From assembly GCA_002416125.1 (NCBI GenBank), contig DIBU01000008.1, forward strand, positions 138,919 to 202,918: DNA of 64,000 nucleotides, written 5' to 3'. Under the pieces are notes generated by a model that worked only from the letters and a program-made list of their open reading frames with translations, was not told the DNA's origin and did not search any database. Below, in pieces: positions 63,976-64,000 of this stretch (the stretch's first letter is position 1; each line of letters starts with the position of its first letter). The DNA is from Halieaceae bacterium UBA5044. Lineage in GTDB: Bacteria > Pseudomonadota > Gammaproteobacteria > Pseudomonadales > Halieaceae. The position numbers and the translations under genes were made by a program.

Positions 63976-64000
63976 CAAAAAAAACCCGCCACTGGGGCGG
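63976..64000 (-). terminator. Intrinsic terminator of a gene beyond the right edge
   Basis: On the minus strand CCGCC-CCAGT-GGCGG is followed by eight Ts. It should end a minus-strand gene lying to the right of the window and insulate the peptide operon from it. The hairpin's outer bases run off the window edge. Apart from this, the peptide promoter and the AT-rich palindrome, the region 63696-63975 holds no recognised gene. Confidence 0.75.

Noticed and set aside
63807..63992. 61-codon minus-strand open frame upstream of the peptide promoter
   Set aside because: It overlaps the terminator of the neighbouring gene and has no ribosome site or recognisable domain.

Overview
The window looks like part of a GC-rich chromosome of a free-living, probably marine, aerobic gammaproteobacterium. 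That placement rests on a Rep-type helicase, UbiK, ComM, a cytochrome c5-like protein, DUF3080 and DUF4136 lipoproteins, a sphingomonad-style TonB receptor and abundant acyl-CoA chemistry. A relative of the OM60/NOR5 (Halieaceae) or Spongiibacteraceae groups is my best guess, by inference only. There are no phage genes, insertion sequences, rRNA genes or CRISPR arrays. One tRNA gene (Arg, CCG) is present.

Left part (1-32.8 kb). A nitrogen-uptake operon (TorF-like porin, glnK, amt) reads leftward from a clear sigma-54 promoter with NtrC-like sites upstream. It is followed by ubiK and comM, then a stand-alone PaaN-type aldehyde dehydrogenase with a tandem HxlR-like regulator. Next is a catabolic block (6.9-17.9 kb): TonB-dependent receptor and carotenoid oxygenase on the minus strand, and SDR, DUF1295 reductase, nitronate monooxygenase, acyl-CoA synthetase and two thiolases on the plus strand. 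It looks like uptake and beta-oxidation-like breakdown of a hydrophobic terpenoid, apocarotenoid or steroid-like compound. PhoX phosphatase, rep, an aldolase/TauD pair with an AraC regulator, an RND efflux pair, cytochrome c5, a glutathione transferase and two lipoproteins follow.

Middle (32.8-39.0 kb). Right after the tRNA-Arg lies a partly decayed fatty-acid-type region. It holds two crotonase-family enzymes and two acyl-CoA dehydrogenases, mixed with remnants of a thiolase, an SDR dehydrogenase and an acyl-CoA ligase. A Fur-box-like promoter and three small unknown genes close it.

Right part (39.2-63.8 kb). This is the most interesting region: about 25 kb that reads as one integrated secretion and signalling system. 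One minus-strand operon encodes an outer membrane factor, a double-FHA membrane protein, an HlyD adaptor, a parvulin-type PPIase without signal peptide, an ABC exporter with two cyclic-nucleotide-binding domains plus a C39 double-glycine peptidase, and a sigma-54 activator lacking a sensor domain. A divergent pair encodes an unknown lipoprotein and a membrane-anchored PP2C phosphatase. A second minus-strand operon starts with a 70-residue peptide that has a textbook double-glycine leader and an aromatic-rich, cysteine-free core, followed by an OmpA-like protein, a Ser/Thr kinase with Sel1 repeats, a CHAT protease, a TpsA-like exoprotein and its TpsB transporter. Nearly identical sigma-54 promoters precede the peptide and the lipoprotein, and a weaker candidate precedes the exporter operon. 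I propose a sigma-54-controlled, phospho-regulated peptide export system coupled to two-partner secretion; its function is unknown.
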